14,898 bases of DNA from an uncultured Mollicutes bacterium (GTDB taxonomy: Bacteria > Bacillota_I > Bacilli_A > RF39 > UBA660), in the NCBI GenBank assembly GCA_900543055.1, contig UQQI01000037.1, positions 1 to 14,898 on the forward strand, read 5' to 3'. The notes below the pieces were generated by a model. The model was not told where the DNA came from, searched no databases, and was given only the letters and a program-made list of their open reading frames with translations. Of this stretch, positions 6,059 to 14,230 are shown piece by piece; the first letter of the stretch is position 1, and each line of letters opens with the position of its first letter. The position numbers and the translations under genes were made by a program.

Positions 6059-8155
6059 ATGAATTTAGAAGAATTAAATGAAAGACAAAGAGAAGCAGTC
6101 TTATATAATGATGGACCTTTGTTAATAATAGCAGGAGCAGGTGCTGGAAAAACAAAAACATTAACTACAAAAATTGCATATTTAATTGAGAAAAAAAATG
6201 TTGCTCCAGAAAACATTTTAGCAATTACCTTCACTAACAAAGCAGCAAAAGAAATGAAAGATAGATTATTCAAAACTATAGGACAAACTGCAAAATACCT
6301 AGAAGTATCAACGTTTCATAGTTTTGGTTTAAAATTGTTAAGAGAAAATTATGATGCATTAGGATATGATAAAAACTTTGTTATTATGGATAGTGATGAT
6401 TCTTTAACGGTAGTAAAAAAAATAATCAAAGATATTGGATATGACCCAAAAATTTATAATCCAAGAGCAATTAGAAATAAAATAAGTAGTTGCAAAAATG
6501 AAATGACATCACCTGAAGCATATGAGAGATATGCCGCAAGTGACTTTGAAAAAGTAGTTCAAGAAGTATATGCAAAATATGAAAAGAAACTTCAAAGAAA
6601 CAACTCAGTAGATTTTGATGATTTATTATTATTACCAATAGAATTATTTAAAAAAAATCCCGATATCTTAAATAAATATCAAGATTTATATCAATATATA
6701 TTAATAGATGAGTATCAAGATACAAATGAGGCACAATACATATTAACAAAAATGCTAAGTGCAAAGAACAGAAAAATAACATGTGTTGGTGATGATTCAC
6801 AAAGTATCTATAGTTTTAGAGGTGCAAATTATAAAAATATTTTAAATTTTGAAAAAGACTATAAAGATGCAAAAACAATTCTTTTAGAGCAAAATTATCG
6901 TTCAACAAGCAACATACTAGATGCTGCAAACCAAGTAATTAAAAATAATAAAATGAGAAAAGATAAAAACTTATGGACATCTAGAGGAATTGGAGAAAAA
7001 ATAAAATATTATAGAGCTTATAATGAAAGAGACGAAGCCCAATACGTAATTAGAAAAATAAAAGAATTAACAAATAGAAATGTTGAATATAAAGATATAG
7101 CAGTTTTATATAGAACTAATGCTCAATCACGTGTATTAGAAGAAGAAATGTTAAAAGAAAACTTACCATATAGAGTAATAGGAAGTTTCTATTTCTATTC
7201 TAGAAAAGAAATAAAAGATTTGATTGCTTATTTAAGATTAATACATAATTCAAAAGACAACGTTTCATTATTAAGAGTAATAAATACTCCAAAAAGAGGA
7301 ATAGGTCTAAAAACAATAGAAAATTTAACAATCCAAGCAGATGCTATGGGAGTAAGTATATATGAAGCAATTTCTAGTGGAAAAGAATTGGAATTTAAAA
7401 ACCTAATTGAAAAATTAAAAGAAATGTCGAAAGATTTAACTCTAACAGAATTAATTGATAAAGTTTTAGATGCATCTGGAATGAAAAAAGAGCTTGAAGA
7501 TGAGAAAACATTGGAAGCAGAAGTAAGACTTGAGAACTTAGAAGAATTTAAATCAATTACAAAAACATTTGAAGAAAGAGAAGGATTGATTTCACTAGAA
7601 GATTTCTTATTAGAAATAAGTTTAATAAGTGATGTAGAAGAATATAAAGACGATCCAAATAGAATAAGTTTAATGACAGTTCACTCAGTAAAAGGATTAG
7701 AATTTGACCATGTATTTGTAGTAGGAATGGAAGAAGGAATATTCCCACATATAAATTCATTAATGGATAATTCTGAGCTAGAAGAAGAAAGAAGATTATG
7801 TTATGTAGCAATAACAAGAGCCAAAGACGACTTACACTTAGTTAATGCTAGAAGAAGAACTTTATTTGGAAAAGAACAAATCAATCCAGTAAGCAGATTT
7901 TTAGGAGAAATAAATAAAGACTTAATAGAGACAAACGTAAAAGATGAATTACCACAAAAAGAAGAAAAAATTAATACTGGAGAAATGTTTAGAGAAGAAG
8001 ATGTAGATTATCAAGTAGGAGACTTTGTCTACCATGAAACATTCGGAACTGGAAAAGTTGTAGAAGTAACGAACACACTTGTAAGTGTTGCTTTTAAACA
8101 TCCACATGGAATAAAAAAATTGATGAAAAATCATAAAAAATTAAGTAAGGTATAA
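6059..8155 (+). CDS. pcrA: ATP-dependent DNA helicase PcrA (UvrD/Rep family)
   Basis: This is a 698-residue superfamily 1A 3'-5' helicase acting in repair, rolling-circle replication and removal of RecA or stalled polymerase. Motifs in order: Q-motif LNERQREAV; Walker A AGAGAGKT (Lys31); Ia ITFTNKAAKEM; Walker B LIDEYQDT (Asp217, Glu218); III GDDSQSIYSFRGA; IV LEQNYRST; V MTVHSVKGLEFDHVF; VI EEERRLCYVAITRAK. The last ~50 residues (YQVGDFVYHETFGTGKVVEV to GIKKLM) are the Tudor-like RNA-polymerase-binding domain typical of PcrA. It is slightly shorter than the usual 720-750. AGGAAG at 6045-6050 supports ATG 6059. In Bacilli pcrA commonly precedes ligA; here two other genes lie between. No terminator was found after the stop. 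Confidence 0.96.
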   Translation: MNLEELNERQREAVLYNDGPLLIIAGAGAGKTKTLTTKIAYLIEKKNVAPENILAITFTNKAAKEMKDRLFKTIGQTAKYLEVSTFHSFGLKLLRENYDALGYDKNFVIMDSDDSLTVVKKIIKDIGYDPKIYNPRAIRNKISSCKNEMTSPEAYERYAASDFEKVVQEVYAKYEKKLQRNNSVDFDDLLLLPIELFKKNPDILNKYQDLYQYILIDEYQDTNEAQYILTKMLSAKNRKITCVGDDSQSIYSFRGANYKNILNFEKDYKDAKTILLEQNYRSTSNILDAANQVIKNNKMRKDKNLWTSRGIGEKIKYYRAYNERDEAQYVIRKIKELTNRNVEYKDIAVLYRTNAQSRVLEEEMLKENLPYRVIGSFYFYSRKEIKDLIAYLRLIHNSKDNVSLLRVINTPKRGIGLKTIENLTIQADAMGVSIYEAISSGKELEFKNLIEKLKEMSKDLTLTELIDKVLDASGMKKELEDEKTLEAEVRLENLEEFKSITKTFEEREGLISLEDFLLEISLISDVEEYKDDPNRISLMTVHSVKGLEFDHVFVVGMEEGIFPHINSLMDNSELEEERRLCYVAITRAKDDLHLVNARRRTLFGKEQINPVSRFLGEINKDLIETNVKDELPQKEEKINTGEMFREEDVDYQVGDFVYHETFGTGKVVEVTNTLVSVAFKHPHGIKKLMKNHKKLSKV

Positions 8156-8167
8156 ATATAAGTTATT

Positions 8168-8195
8168 ATGACAAAATAAAACTATATGTTATAAT
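8168..8195 (+). promoter_or_regulatory. Promoter of the nucleotidyltransferase gene
   Basis: The -35 is ATGACA (8168-8173) and the -10 is TATAAT (8190-8195), with a 16-bp spacer; TGT before the -10 makes it extended. The expected start is near 8202 and the leader is about 30 nt. AAGGAGG (8221-8227) lies 4 nt before ATG 8232. Confidence 0.7.
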
Positions 8196-8218
8196 GAACG
8201 TGTACAGAGATATAACAT
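8186..8218. repeat. Inverted repeat over the promoter and leader
   Basis: ATGTTATA (8186-8193) is repeated inverted as TATAACAT (8211-8218) with a 17-bp spacer. The left arm covers most of the -10 and the right arm ends just before the ribosome binding site. The geometry would suit a dimeric repressor site, but an 8-bp AT-only arm can occur by chance in such DNA. Confidence 0.35.
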
Positions 8219-8231
8219 CTAAGGAGGATTT

Positions 8232-9149
8232 ATGGATAGAGATATTACATTAGTTATATTAGCTGCAGGAATGGGTAGCAGATTTGGAGGGTTAAAGCAA
8301 ATCGAGCCATTAGGACCAAACGGAGAATTTATTATTGATTATTCTGTATATGATGCAATAAAAGCAGGATTTACTAAAATAGTATTTTTAATAAAAGAAG
8401 AAAATTATGATATTTTTAAAGAAACAATTGGAGCAAGAGTTGAACCACATATTAAAGTTGAATATTGCTTCCAAAAAAATGACAATTTACCAGAAGGATA
8501 CACGTTACCAGAGGATAGAGTAAAACCTCTAGGTACAGCCCATGCAATTTTATGTTGTAGAGAAAAAGTAAATGAACCATTTATCATAATTAATGCAGAT
8601 GACTTCTACGGAAGAGATGCATTTGAAAAAGGAGCAGAATTCTTAAAAAGTATTAAAGATGAAAAACCATATCCATATGGTATGATTGCATATTTAGTAA
8701 AAAATACAATTACTGAAAATGGTGCTGTAAAAAGAGGAGTATGCGAAATTGATGGAGACGTATTAAATAAAATTACAGAAAGTTCAGTAGAAAGAATAGA
8801 TGGTAAGATAATTGCTAAGCCACTAAGTGGAAGTGAGCCATTTGAAGTAGATGAAGATGATACTGTTTCAATGAATATGTTACTATTTACACCAAGTATA
8901 TTTGACTACATTGAAAGTCACTTCAAGGAATTCTTAGATTCTAATAAAGATAATCTAGAAAAATGTGAATACTTAATACCTGATGTATTATTTGATACTA
9001 TAAAGGAAGGATATGCAACAGCAAAAGTTATAAAAACAACTTCAACATGGTATGGAGTAACATATAAAGAAGATGCTGAAGGAGTAAAGAAAGCATTAAA
9101 AAAATTAGTAGATGAAAATGTATATCCAAATCATTTATGGAGTGAATAA
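8232..9149 (+). CDS. Sugar-phosphate-type nucleotidyltransferase
   Basis: This is a 305-residue cytoplasmic enzyme of the NTP-transferase fold (GT-A-like), which transfers a nucleotidyl group from an NTP to a phosphorylated sugar or alcohol. The N-terminal signature is LVILAAGMGSRFGGLKQIEP, with Lys22 as the likely substrate-contacting lysine. KPLGTAHAIL (98-107) is the base-recognition segment, and NADDFYG (121-127) carries the metal-binding Asp. The C-terminal part (about 200-305) has no left-handed beta-helix repeats, unlike GlmU or GlgC. It stands alone between its own promoter and terminator, without sugar-pathway neighbours, so the substrate is open; choline-phosphate cytidylyltransferase (LicC-like) or uridylyltransferase activities are possible. 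A start at ATG 8232 behind AAGGAGG is secure. Confidence 0.8.
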   Translation: MDRDITLVILAAGMGSRFGGLKQIEPLGPNGEFIIDYSVYDAIKAGFTKIVFLIKEENYDIFKETIGARVEPHIKVEYCFQKNDNLPEGYTLPEDRVKPLGTAHAILCCREKVNEPFIIINADDFYGRDAFEKGAEFLKSIKDEKPYPYGMIAYLVKNTITENGAVKRGVCEIDGDVLNKITESSVERIDGKIIAKPLSGSEPFEVDEDDTVSMNMLLFTPSIFDYIESHFKEFLDSNKDNLEKCEYLIPDVLFDTIKEGYATAKVIKTTSTWYGVTYKEDAEGVKKALKKLVDENVYPNHLWSE

Positions 9150-9178
9150 GTAAAGAGAAATCTTTACTTATTTTCTTT
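9145..9178 (+). terminator. Terminator after the nucleotidyltransferase gene
   Basis: TAAGTAAAG (9147-9155) pairs with CTTTACTTA (9162-9170) around AGAAAT, extendable by two more A-T pairs outward, followed by TTTTCTTT. The stem includes the TAA stop codon itself. The next promoter begins three bases later. Confidence 0.85.
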
Positions 9179-9180
9179 CA

Positions 9181-9209
9181 TTGACAAAGCAAAAATAGAA
9201 ATATATAAT
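9181..9209 (+). promoter_or_regulatory. Consensus promoter of the prepilin-like gene
   Basis: TTGACA (9181-9186) and TATAAT (9204-9209) are both perfect consensus with an ideal 17-bp spacer. AGGAAGG (9217-9223) lies 8 nt before ATG 9232. This is the strongest promoter by consensus in the window. Confidence 0.9.
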
Positions 9210-9231
9210 TCATTATAGGAAGGTATATACT

Positions 9232-10305
9232 ATGGGTAACAAAGGATTCACATTAGTCGAATTATTAGTAACAATATCATTACTTGGTCTGGTAACAGCT
9301 ATGTCAATTCCAAGAATTATTGATATAAGTGAAAATAGTAGAGAAAGTAAACATAAAAAATATGGAGACTCTATTGTATCAGGAGCAAAATTATATGTGG
9401 ACTCATATAGTAGTGATATGTTTGGAAACAGTAATTATGGTTGCAAAGATATATCAATAGAAGAATTAAAAAGTAAACTACTAGCAAAAGATATTAATAT
9501 TGATGATGAGACTTGTCTAAATAATGAGACATATGTTAGAGTTATAAAATTAAATAATAAATATCAGTATCAATTATCATTAGAATGTACAACAAGTGAT
9601 AAAAAAACAAAAATATATACAAGTAGTGTTATAGATGACTCATTAAAATGTAATAGTGATGGTACACCTTTAGGCCCAACGATTGTCTTCTACGAAAATA
9701 AAAGATTAAAAGATGAAAGTACAAATTCAAGCAAAGACAAAACAATAAAAGCAGTTTTAAAATCAGAGTTTGGGATAGAAGAGAATGCATCTATTTATTA
9801 TAATTGGTCAACAGATCCAGAAGGGTTAAATTTAGTTGGTAGATGGACAGAAAGAAAAATAAATTCTAAAAAATCTGAAAAAGTAAGTTATGAAGAAGAA
9901 TTAAAGTTCACAACAGCAGAACTCCCATCAGGAAAATACTATTTAAATATAAGATTATCAGATGACGATGAAAAGGCGAGTATCACCGATGCTGCAAATA
10001 ATAATCCATTCATAGACATGTATAAAAGTGGTCCATATTTAGTTGATAAAACTCCCCCAGCAGTAAATGATTGTAGTGTTGTACAAATAGGAAGCAATTA
10101 TAAATTTGTTAGAAATTCAGCATATGATGAAGTAAATGGAGTATCATTCCAAGTATGTCTATCAGAAACAGCTACTTGTAAACAATATACTTCTATAGAC
10201 AATGCAAAAATAGAAAAAAGTAAAATTTTAGCAACTAAAAAATTATATATCTATTTAAAAGATTTATCAGGAAATATAAGTAAAAAAGAAATAGATTTCA
10301 ATTAA
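9232..10305 (+). CDS. Type IV prepilin-like protein with Ig-like C-terminal region
   Basis: This is a 357-residue protein with a short type III signal MGNKG-FTLVELL. Cleavage is expected after Gly5, giving N-terminal Phe and the key Glu at mature position 5, followed by the pilin hydrophobic helix (to about residue 30). The globular part continues as a helix (31-60) and beta segments. From about 150 onward there is a separate beta-rich region that includes YLVDKTPPAVNDC and LYIYLKDLSGNIS, in the style of bacterial Ig-like repeats. Seven cysteines (71, 95, 119, 140, 281, 309, 316) lie outside the membrane helix, suggesting disulfides. At 357 residues it is about twice a normal major pilin, so a minor pilin, tip adhesin or stand-alone surface protein is more likely. 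No prepilin peptidase, ATPase or other pilin gene is in the window. Confidence 0.8.
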   Translation: MGNKGFTLVELLVTISLLGLVTAMSIPRIIDISENSRESKHKKYGDSIVSGAKLYVDSYSSDMFGNSNYGCKDISIEELKSKLLAKDINIDDETCLNNETYVRVIKLNNKYQYQLSLECTTSDKKTKIYTSSVIDDSLKCNSDGTPLGPTIVFYENKRLKDESTNSSKDKTIKAVLKSEFGIEENASIYYNWSTDPEGLNLVGRWTERKINSKKSEKVSYEEELKFTTAELPSGKYYLNIRLSDDDEKASITDAANNNPFIDMYKSGPYLVDKTPPAVNDCSVVQIGSNYKFVRNSAYDEVNGVSFQVCLSETATCKQYTSIDNAKIEKSKILATKKLYIYLKDLSGNISKKEIDFN

Positions 10306-10308
10306 TTA

Positions 10309-10337
10309 TTCAAAAAATCACTATATTAGTTTAAAAT
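10309..10337 (+). promoter_or_regulatory. Possible ligA promoter inside the terminator
   Basis: TTCAAA (10309-10314) and TAAAAT (10332-10337) are spaced by 17 bp. Initiation near 10344 would give a leader of about 14 nt starting at the ribosome binding site and lacking the 5' arm of the hairpin. Both boxes deviate from consensus and AT-rich DNA gives such matches often. Confidence 0.4.
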
Positions 10338-10357
10338 AATATTAGGTGATTTTTTTT
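10312..10357 (+). terminator. Terminator of the prepilin gene, overlapping the ligA ribosome binding site
   Basis: AAAAAATCAC (10312-10321) pairs with GTGATTTTTT (10346-10355). An inner AT stem, 10322-10328 with 10337-10344, continues it with single-base bulges at 10342 and 10345, around an 8-nt loop. A run of eight T (10350-10357) completes the terminator and runs directly into the ATG of ligA. The ligA ribosome binding site AGGTGA (10344-10349) lies inside the 3' arm. Confidence 0.75.
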
Positions 10358-12352
10358 ATGAAAGAAAGAATAAATGAACTAATAAATAAAATTAATAAAG
10401 CATCTTATGAATATTATGCTCTAGATAATCCAACTCTAACCGATCAAGAATATGATGACTTATTTAGTGAACTGTTACGTCTTGAAAATAATAATCCAGA
10501 ATTAAAAAGAAGTGATTCTCCAACAAACAGAGTAGGAGGACAAGCTTTAGATAAATTTGAAAAAGTAACTCATGAAACTCCGATGTTATCATTTGATGAT
10601 ATCTTTAATAGTGAAGAAATAGAAATGTTTGATACAAGAATAAAAAAAGTAGTTTCTAATCCAACATATACTTTAGAACCAAAAATGGATGGTCTATCAG
10701 GATCGCTTATATATAGAAATGGAGTACTAGTTCGTGCCGCAACTAGAGGAGACGGAGTAACAGGAGAAGATATTACTGTAAATGTAAAAACAATAAAGTC
10801 AGTTCCATTAAGATTAACTAAAGATATTGACATAGAAGTAAGAGGAGAAATATATATGTCAAAACTATCTTTTGAAAGAGCAAATGTTGAAAGAAGAAAA
10901 AATAATGAAAAAGAATTTGCTAATCCAAGAAACGCAGCAGCAGGTTCAATTAGACAACTTGATAGTAAAATAACTGCAAAAAGAGGATTAGACTTTATGG
11001 CTTATTTTATTCCTAATCCAGAAAATTATGGATTAAAGTCTCAACATGAATCATTAGAATTTTTAAAAACACTAGGATTTAAAACTAATTATAAACTAAA
11101 TGGTTTAGCACATAATGCTAGAGAAATTGAAAGTTTTATAGAAGACTTAGGAAAAAAGAGAAGCTCCTTAGAATTTCCTATAGATGGTGTAGTATTAAAA
11201 GTTGATAATTTAGATGATGAGAAAACATTAGGATTTACTGCAAGAGTTCCAAGATGGGGAATTGCCTATAAATTTCCAGCTGTAGAAGTATTAACAACAT
11301 TAAATGAAATAAAATTCACAGTAGGAAGAACTGGAAAAATTACACCTAATGCTATTTTTAATCCAGTTCATGTTGATGGTTCACTAGTTAGTAAAGCAAC
11401 TCTTCATAATGAAGATTATTGTATTCAAAAAGATGTAAGAATAAACGATATTATCTCAATAAGAAAAGCAGGAGACGTTATACCAGAAGTTGTAGAAGTA
11501 AAACTAGATAGGCGTGAAAAAAAATCAACACCATTTAAAATGATTGAAAACTGTCCAATTTGTAATACGAAATTAATAAAAAAAGATGCAATGCATTTCT
11601 GTCCAAATGAGAATTGCCCAGCAAGACATACAGAAGGATTAATACATTTCGCATCACGAGATGCTATGAATATTGATGGTATGGGAGAAGCAATTGTACA
11701 AGACTTCTATAATATGGGATATTTAAGAAAAATAACTGATTTCTATCATTTAAGTAATTATAGAGACCAGTTAATGACATTAGAAGGTTTTGGAGAAAAA
11801 AGTATAACTAATTTAATTGAATCAATTGAGAATTCTAAGAAAAACTCTTTAGAAAGATTAATATTTGCCATAGGTATTCCCCATGTAGGAGCAAAAACAG
11901 CCAAAATATTAGCTATGAAATTTGATAATATGGATAATTTTCAAAAAGCTTCTATTGAAGAGTTAACAAATATTCAAGATATAGGTGATATAATTGCAAG
12001 AAGTATAGTAGAGTTCTTTAGTAGTGATTCAATAAAAGAGACAATTAAAGTACTAAAAGAATTAGGTGTAAATATGAACTATACTGGCGAAAAAGTGGAA
12101 GAACAAGAAGAATTCAGCGGAAAAACTTTTGTATTAACTGGAAGTTTAGAATTATTTACAAGAGATGAAGCAGAAGAAAAAATAGAATTATTAGGAGGAA
12201 AAACATCAGGCTCAGTTTCTAAAAAAACATCAGTTGTAATTGTAGGAGCAAATCCTGGAAGTAAATATAATAAGGCACTTGATCTTGGAATAACAATTTG
12301 GACAGAAGAAGAATTTAAAGAAAAATTAGAGGAGATAGAAAATAATGAGTAA
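10358..12352 (+). CDS. ligA: NAD-dependent DNA ligase LigA
   Basis: This 664-residue protein is a complete bacterial NAD+-dependent DNA ligase, sealing nicks in replication and repair. Domain Ia opens the protein (INKASYEYYALDNPTLTDQEYD, the NAD/NMN-binding part). The adenylated lysine is Lys109 in EPKMDGL, followed by TRGDGVTGEDIT and RGEIYM. The OB-fold follows (GRTGKITPNA, HNED). The zinc finger has Cys399, Cys402, Cys415 and Cys420, then helix-hairpin-helix repeats (MNIDGMGEA, GFGEKS, IPHVGAKTA, IQDIGD), and a BRCT domain from about 586 to the end. ATG 10358 is chosen because it gives MKERINELI as in other LigA proteins and is 8 nt from AGGTGA; GTG 10346 lies in the hairpin. The stop overlaps the next gene by 8 nt. 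Confidence 0.97.
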   Translation: MKERINELINKINKASYEYYALDNPTLTDQEYDDLFSELLRLENNNPELKRSDSPTNRVGGQALDKFEKVTHETPMLSFDDIFNSEEIEMFDTRIKKVVSNPTYTLEPKMDGLSGSLIYRNGVLVRAATRGDGVTGEDITVNVKTIKSVPLRLTKDIDIEVRGEIYMSKLSFERANVERRKNNEKEFANPRNAAAGSIRQLDSKITAKRGLDFMAYFIPNPENYGLKSQHESLEFLKTLGFKTNYKLNGLAHNAREIESFIEDLGKKRSSLEFPIDGVVLKVDNLDDEKTLGFTARVPRWGIAYKFPAVEVLTTLNEIKFTVGRTGKITPNAIFNPVHVDGSLVSKATLHNEDYCIQKDVRINDIISIRKAGDVIPEVVEVKLDRREKKSTPFKMIENCPICNTKLIKKDAMHFCPNENCPARHTEGLIHFASRDAMNIDGMGEAIVQDFYNMGYLRKITDFYHLSNYRDQLMTLEGFGEKSITNLIESIENSKKNSLERLIFAIGIPHVGAKTAKILAMKFDNMDNFQKASIEELTNIQDIGDIIARSIVEFFSSDSIKETIKVLKELGVNMNYTGEKVEEQEEFSGKTFVLTGSLELFTRDEAEEKIELLGGKTSGSVSKKTSVVIVGANPGSKYNKALDLGITIWTEEEFKEKLEEIENNE

Positions 12353-13148
12353 TCTGAGATTGATTATATTTTCAGACTTGCATTATACTGACGAAGAGCA
12401 GAATTGGGAAACAAAAAGAAAATTAGTAGAGCAAGCAGAACCGATTTTAGAAAAATTAATAGAAAAAATAAATAACACAAAAGAATTAGATGCAGTTATT
12501 AATTTAGGAGATTTCATACAAGCAACAAAATATAAAGAAAGAGATTTAAGTAACATAAAAAAAATCTGGAATAAATGTCAACGAATAAAATATCCATTTT
12601 ATACAATATTAGGAAATCATGAATTAAAACTAGTAGATAGTAATAAAGAAGTATTAAAAATATTTGGTTATGAAGAAGCAACATATTCCATAAATATAAA
12701 AGATTATCATTTATTATTTCTTGGAACCAATGTAAATAAAGAAGATGAAAAATTTAAAACTCAATATATATCTAAAAAAGATTTAGAATTTATAAAAGAA
12801 GACTTAAAAATTAATTCTAATAAAAAAATAATTGTTTTTTCACACTTTGGTATTATTGAAGATAAAGACTTAATGAGTAATTATTGGGCATATACAGAAT
12901 ATGGTGAAAATTTAATGTTACAAAATAGAAAAGATTTATTGGAAATATTAAATAAATATAAAATATTAGGAATCTTTTGTGGACATCAACATTGGACAAA
13001 AACTTTAAATAACAATAGTATAAATTGTTATATGTTAGGTTCATTAGTTGAAAATATAAACAATGATAATATACCAGATGGAGTATATTTTGATGTGTTA
13101 GTAGATAAGAATAATTTAGAAGTAGAAGAAAAACATATAAGAATATAA
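12345..13148 (+). CDS. Calcineurin-like metallophosphoesterase
   Basis: This is a 267-residue cytoplasmic phosphoesterase with the full two-metal site: FSDLHY (Asp11, His13), NLGDFI (Asp56), LGNHEL (Asn91, His92), FSHFG (His167) and CGHQHW (His214, His216). The arrangement is that of the 3',5'-cyclic-AMP phosphodiesterase CpdA/Icc-like branch rather than the short YfcE branch, but substrate assignment from motifs is not safe. The ATG overlaps the end of ligA by 8 nt, and GAGGAGA (12329-12335) lies inside ligA, so it is translated from the ligA transcript. This placement could mean a nucleic-acid-related role, or simply compact gene packing. No convincing terminator follows. Confidence 0.85.
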   Translation: MSNLRLIIFSDLHYTDEEQNWETKRKLVEQAEPILEKLIEKINNTKELDAVINLGDFIQATKYKERDLSNIKKIWNKCQRIKYPFYTILGNHELKLVDSNKEVLKIFGYEEATYSINIKDYHLLFLGTNVNKEDEKFKTQYISKKDLEFIKEDLKINSNKKIIVFSHFGIIEDKDLMSNYWAYTEYGENLMLQNRKDLLEILNKYKILGIFCGHQHWTKTLNNNSINCYMLGSLVENINNDNIPDGVYFDVLVDKNNLEVEEKHIRI

Positions 13149-13197
13149 ATCTATCATAAAACGGTATATTCTATATCTTTTAAAAAGCAAGTTTTCC

Positions 13198-13226
13198 TTT
13201 ACAAATCAATAAAAATTTGCTATAAT
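13198..13226 (+). promoter_or_regulatory. Promoter of the acidic membrane protein gene
   Basis: TTTACA (13198-13203) and TATAAT (13221-13226) are separated by exactly 17 bp. The start is expected near 13233, and a purine-rich AAAAGGGGGAG ribosome binding site (about 13236-13246) precedes ATG 13252. Confidence 0.85.
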
Positions 13227-13251
13227 ATGTGCCATAAAAGGGGGAGTTTGC

Positions 13252-14193
13252 ATGTTTTTTAAAAAGAAAAAAAATAATGAATATGACTCTTATGAAGATG
13301 ATATATATGAAAATGAAGAAACAATAGATTCATATGGTGAAAAAGATTTTAATTCAAATAATTATGATGAAACAGATATTGATGAAGTAATTGAAGTTGA
13401 TGAAACAAATGAAAATAGTAATAATTATCTTGATGAATATAAAGAATATAATGAAAAAAATAAAGATAATTTCTCATATTCATCAAATAGCAGAGATGAA
13501 ATTATTGTAGAAGACAATTTAACTGATGAAAATGATGAATATTCAGATGAGTATGATGATTTTTCAATGGATGATGAAGATGATGCATATTATGAAAAGA
13601 AAAGACTTAATTCAAACGTTTTTGCAAGAATTATAAATATTATTTTCATAATATTATTAATCTCAATGACAATGATAGCAGTAGATGTAATCTCAGTTGC
13701 AAGATATAATAATGGTCCATTCTTCGCAATACCATTACATACATATAAAGACGGTGGAACAAAAGAATATTATGGAATAGGTTATAAAGTAATAAAATAT
13801 AATCAAGTACAAGGTAGAAGAGACAAAGAAATAGGTTTTTGGAATTTAAAATATAATGCAGCCCCTGTAACTATACAATCAATCGATCTTGCTATTGAAT
13901 TTCAAAAAGATGAAGAAAAAACTTATAGAAAATATTATAAAAAATTTGTAAGAATTATTTCTACATTAGAAAATGTGGATACTAGAAATAATAAAATTAC
14001 AATAAGTTATGTAGATGAAGGAAAAAAATATTCATTAGATATAGATTGCAGTATGGCTAGCAAAAATAGTAATATTTCTAAATTAGAAAAAGGAAAAGAA
14101 ATAACTATAATTGGTACAGTTACAAAATACGATTTTAAAACTAAAAGTAAAGCTGGAAAAATATATATAAGTGATTGTTTTGCAGAACAATAA
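13252..14193 (+). CDS. Unknown single-pass membrane protein with acidic N-terminus
   Basis: This is a 313-residue protein of unknown function. It starts MFFKKKKNN, then residues 10-115 are an extreme low-complexity run of D, E, N, Y and S, presumably disordered and cytoplasmic. A basic KKR stop at 116-118 precedes one membrane segment (about 124-149). Outside are GPFFAIPLHTYKDGGTKEYYGIGYKVIKY (155-183) and GRRDKEIGFWNLKYN, a segment I associate with hypothetical Bacillota proteins. The C-terminal part (about 225-313: VDTRNNKITISYVDEGKKYS, then KGKEITIIGTVTKYD and GKIYISDC) looks like an OB-fold of the tRNA_anti-like kind. It has its own promoter and terminator. Orientation, with the OB-fold-like part outside, is inferred from charge. 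Confidence 0.75.
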   Translation: MFFKKKKNNEYDSYEDDIYENEETIDSYGEKDFNSNNYDETDIDEVIEVDETNENSNNYLDEYKEYNEKNKDNFSYSSNSRDEIIVEDNLTDENDEYSDEYDDFSMDDEDDAYYEKKRLNSNVFARIINIIFIILLISMTMIAVDVISVARYNNGPFFAIPLHTYKDGGTKEYYGIGYKVIKYNQVQGRRDKEIGFWNLKYNAAPVTIQSIDLAIEFQKDEEKTYRKYYKKFVRIISTLENVDTRNNKITISYVDEGKKYSLDIDCSMASKNSNISKLEKGKEITIIGTVTKYDFKTKSKAGKIYISDCFAEQ

Positions 14194-14201
14194 AACTTAA
14201 G

Positions 14202-14229
14202 AAACAGATAAATAAAAATCTGTTTTTTT
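14202..14229 (+). terminator. Terminator after the acidic membrane protein gene
   Basis: AAACAGAT (14202-14209) pairs with ATCTGTTT (14218-14225) around an 8-nt A-rich loop, followed by a run of seven T (14223-14229). This is a clear Rho-independent terminator. Confidence 0.85.
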
Positions 14230-14230
14230 G

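Noticed and set aside
7557..8134. Open frames on the minus strand opposite the end of pcrA (and similar ones opposite other genes).
   Set aside because: They lie antisense to clearly coding genes, lack ribosome binding sites and have hydrophobic low-complexity translations typical of shadows.
268..14193. Genetic code 4 (TGA read as Trp), as in Mollicutes.
   Set aside because: Tryptophans in conserved positions are encoded by TGG and no gene needs TGA read-through.
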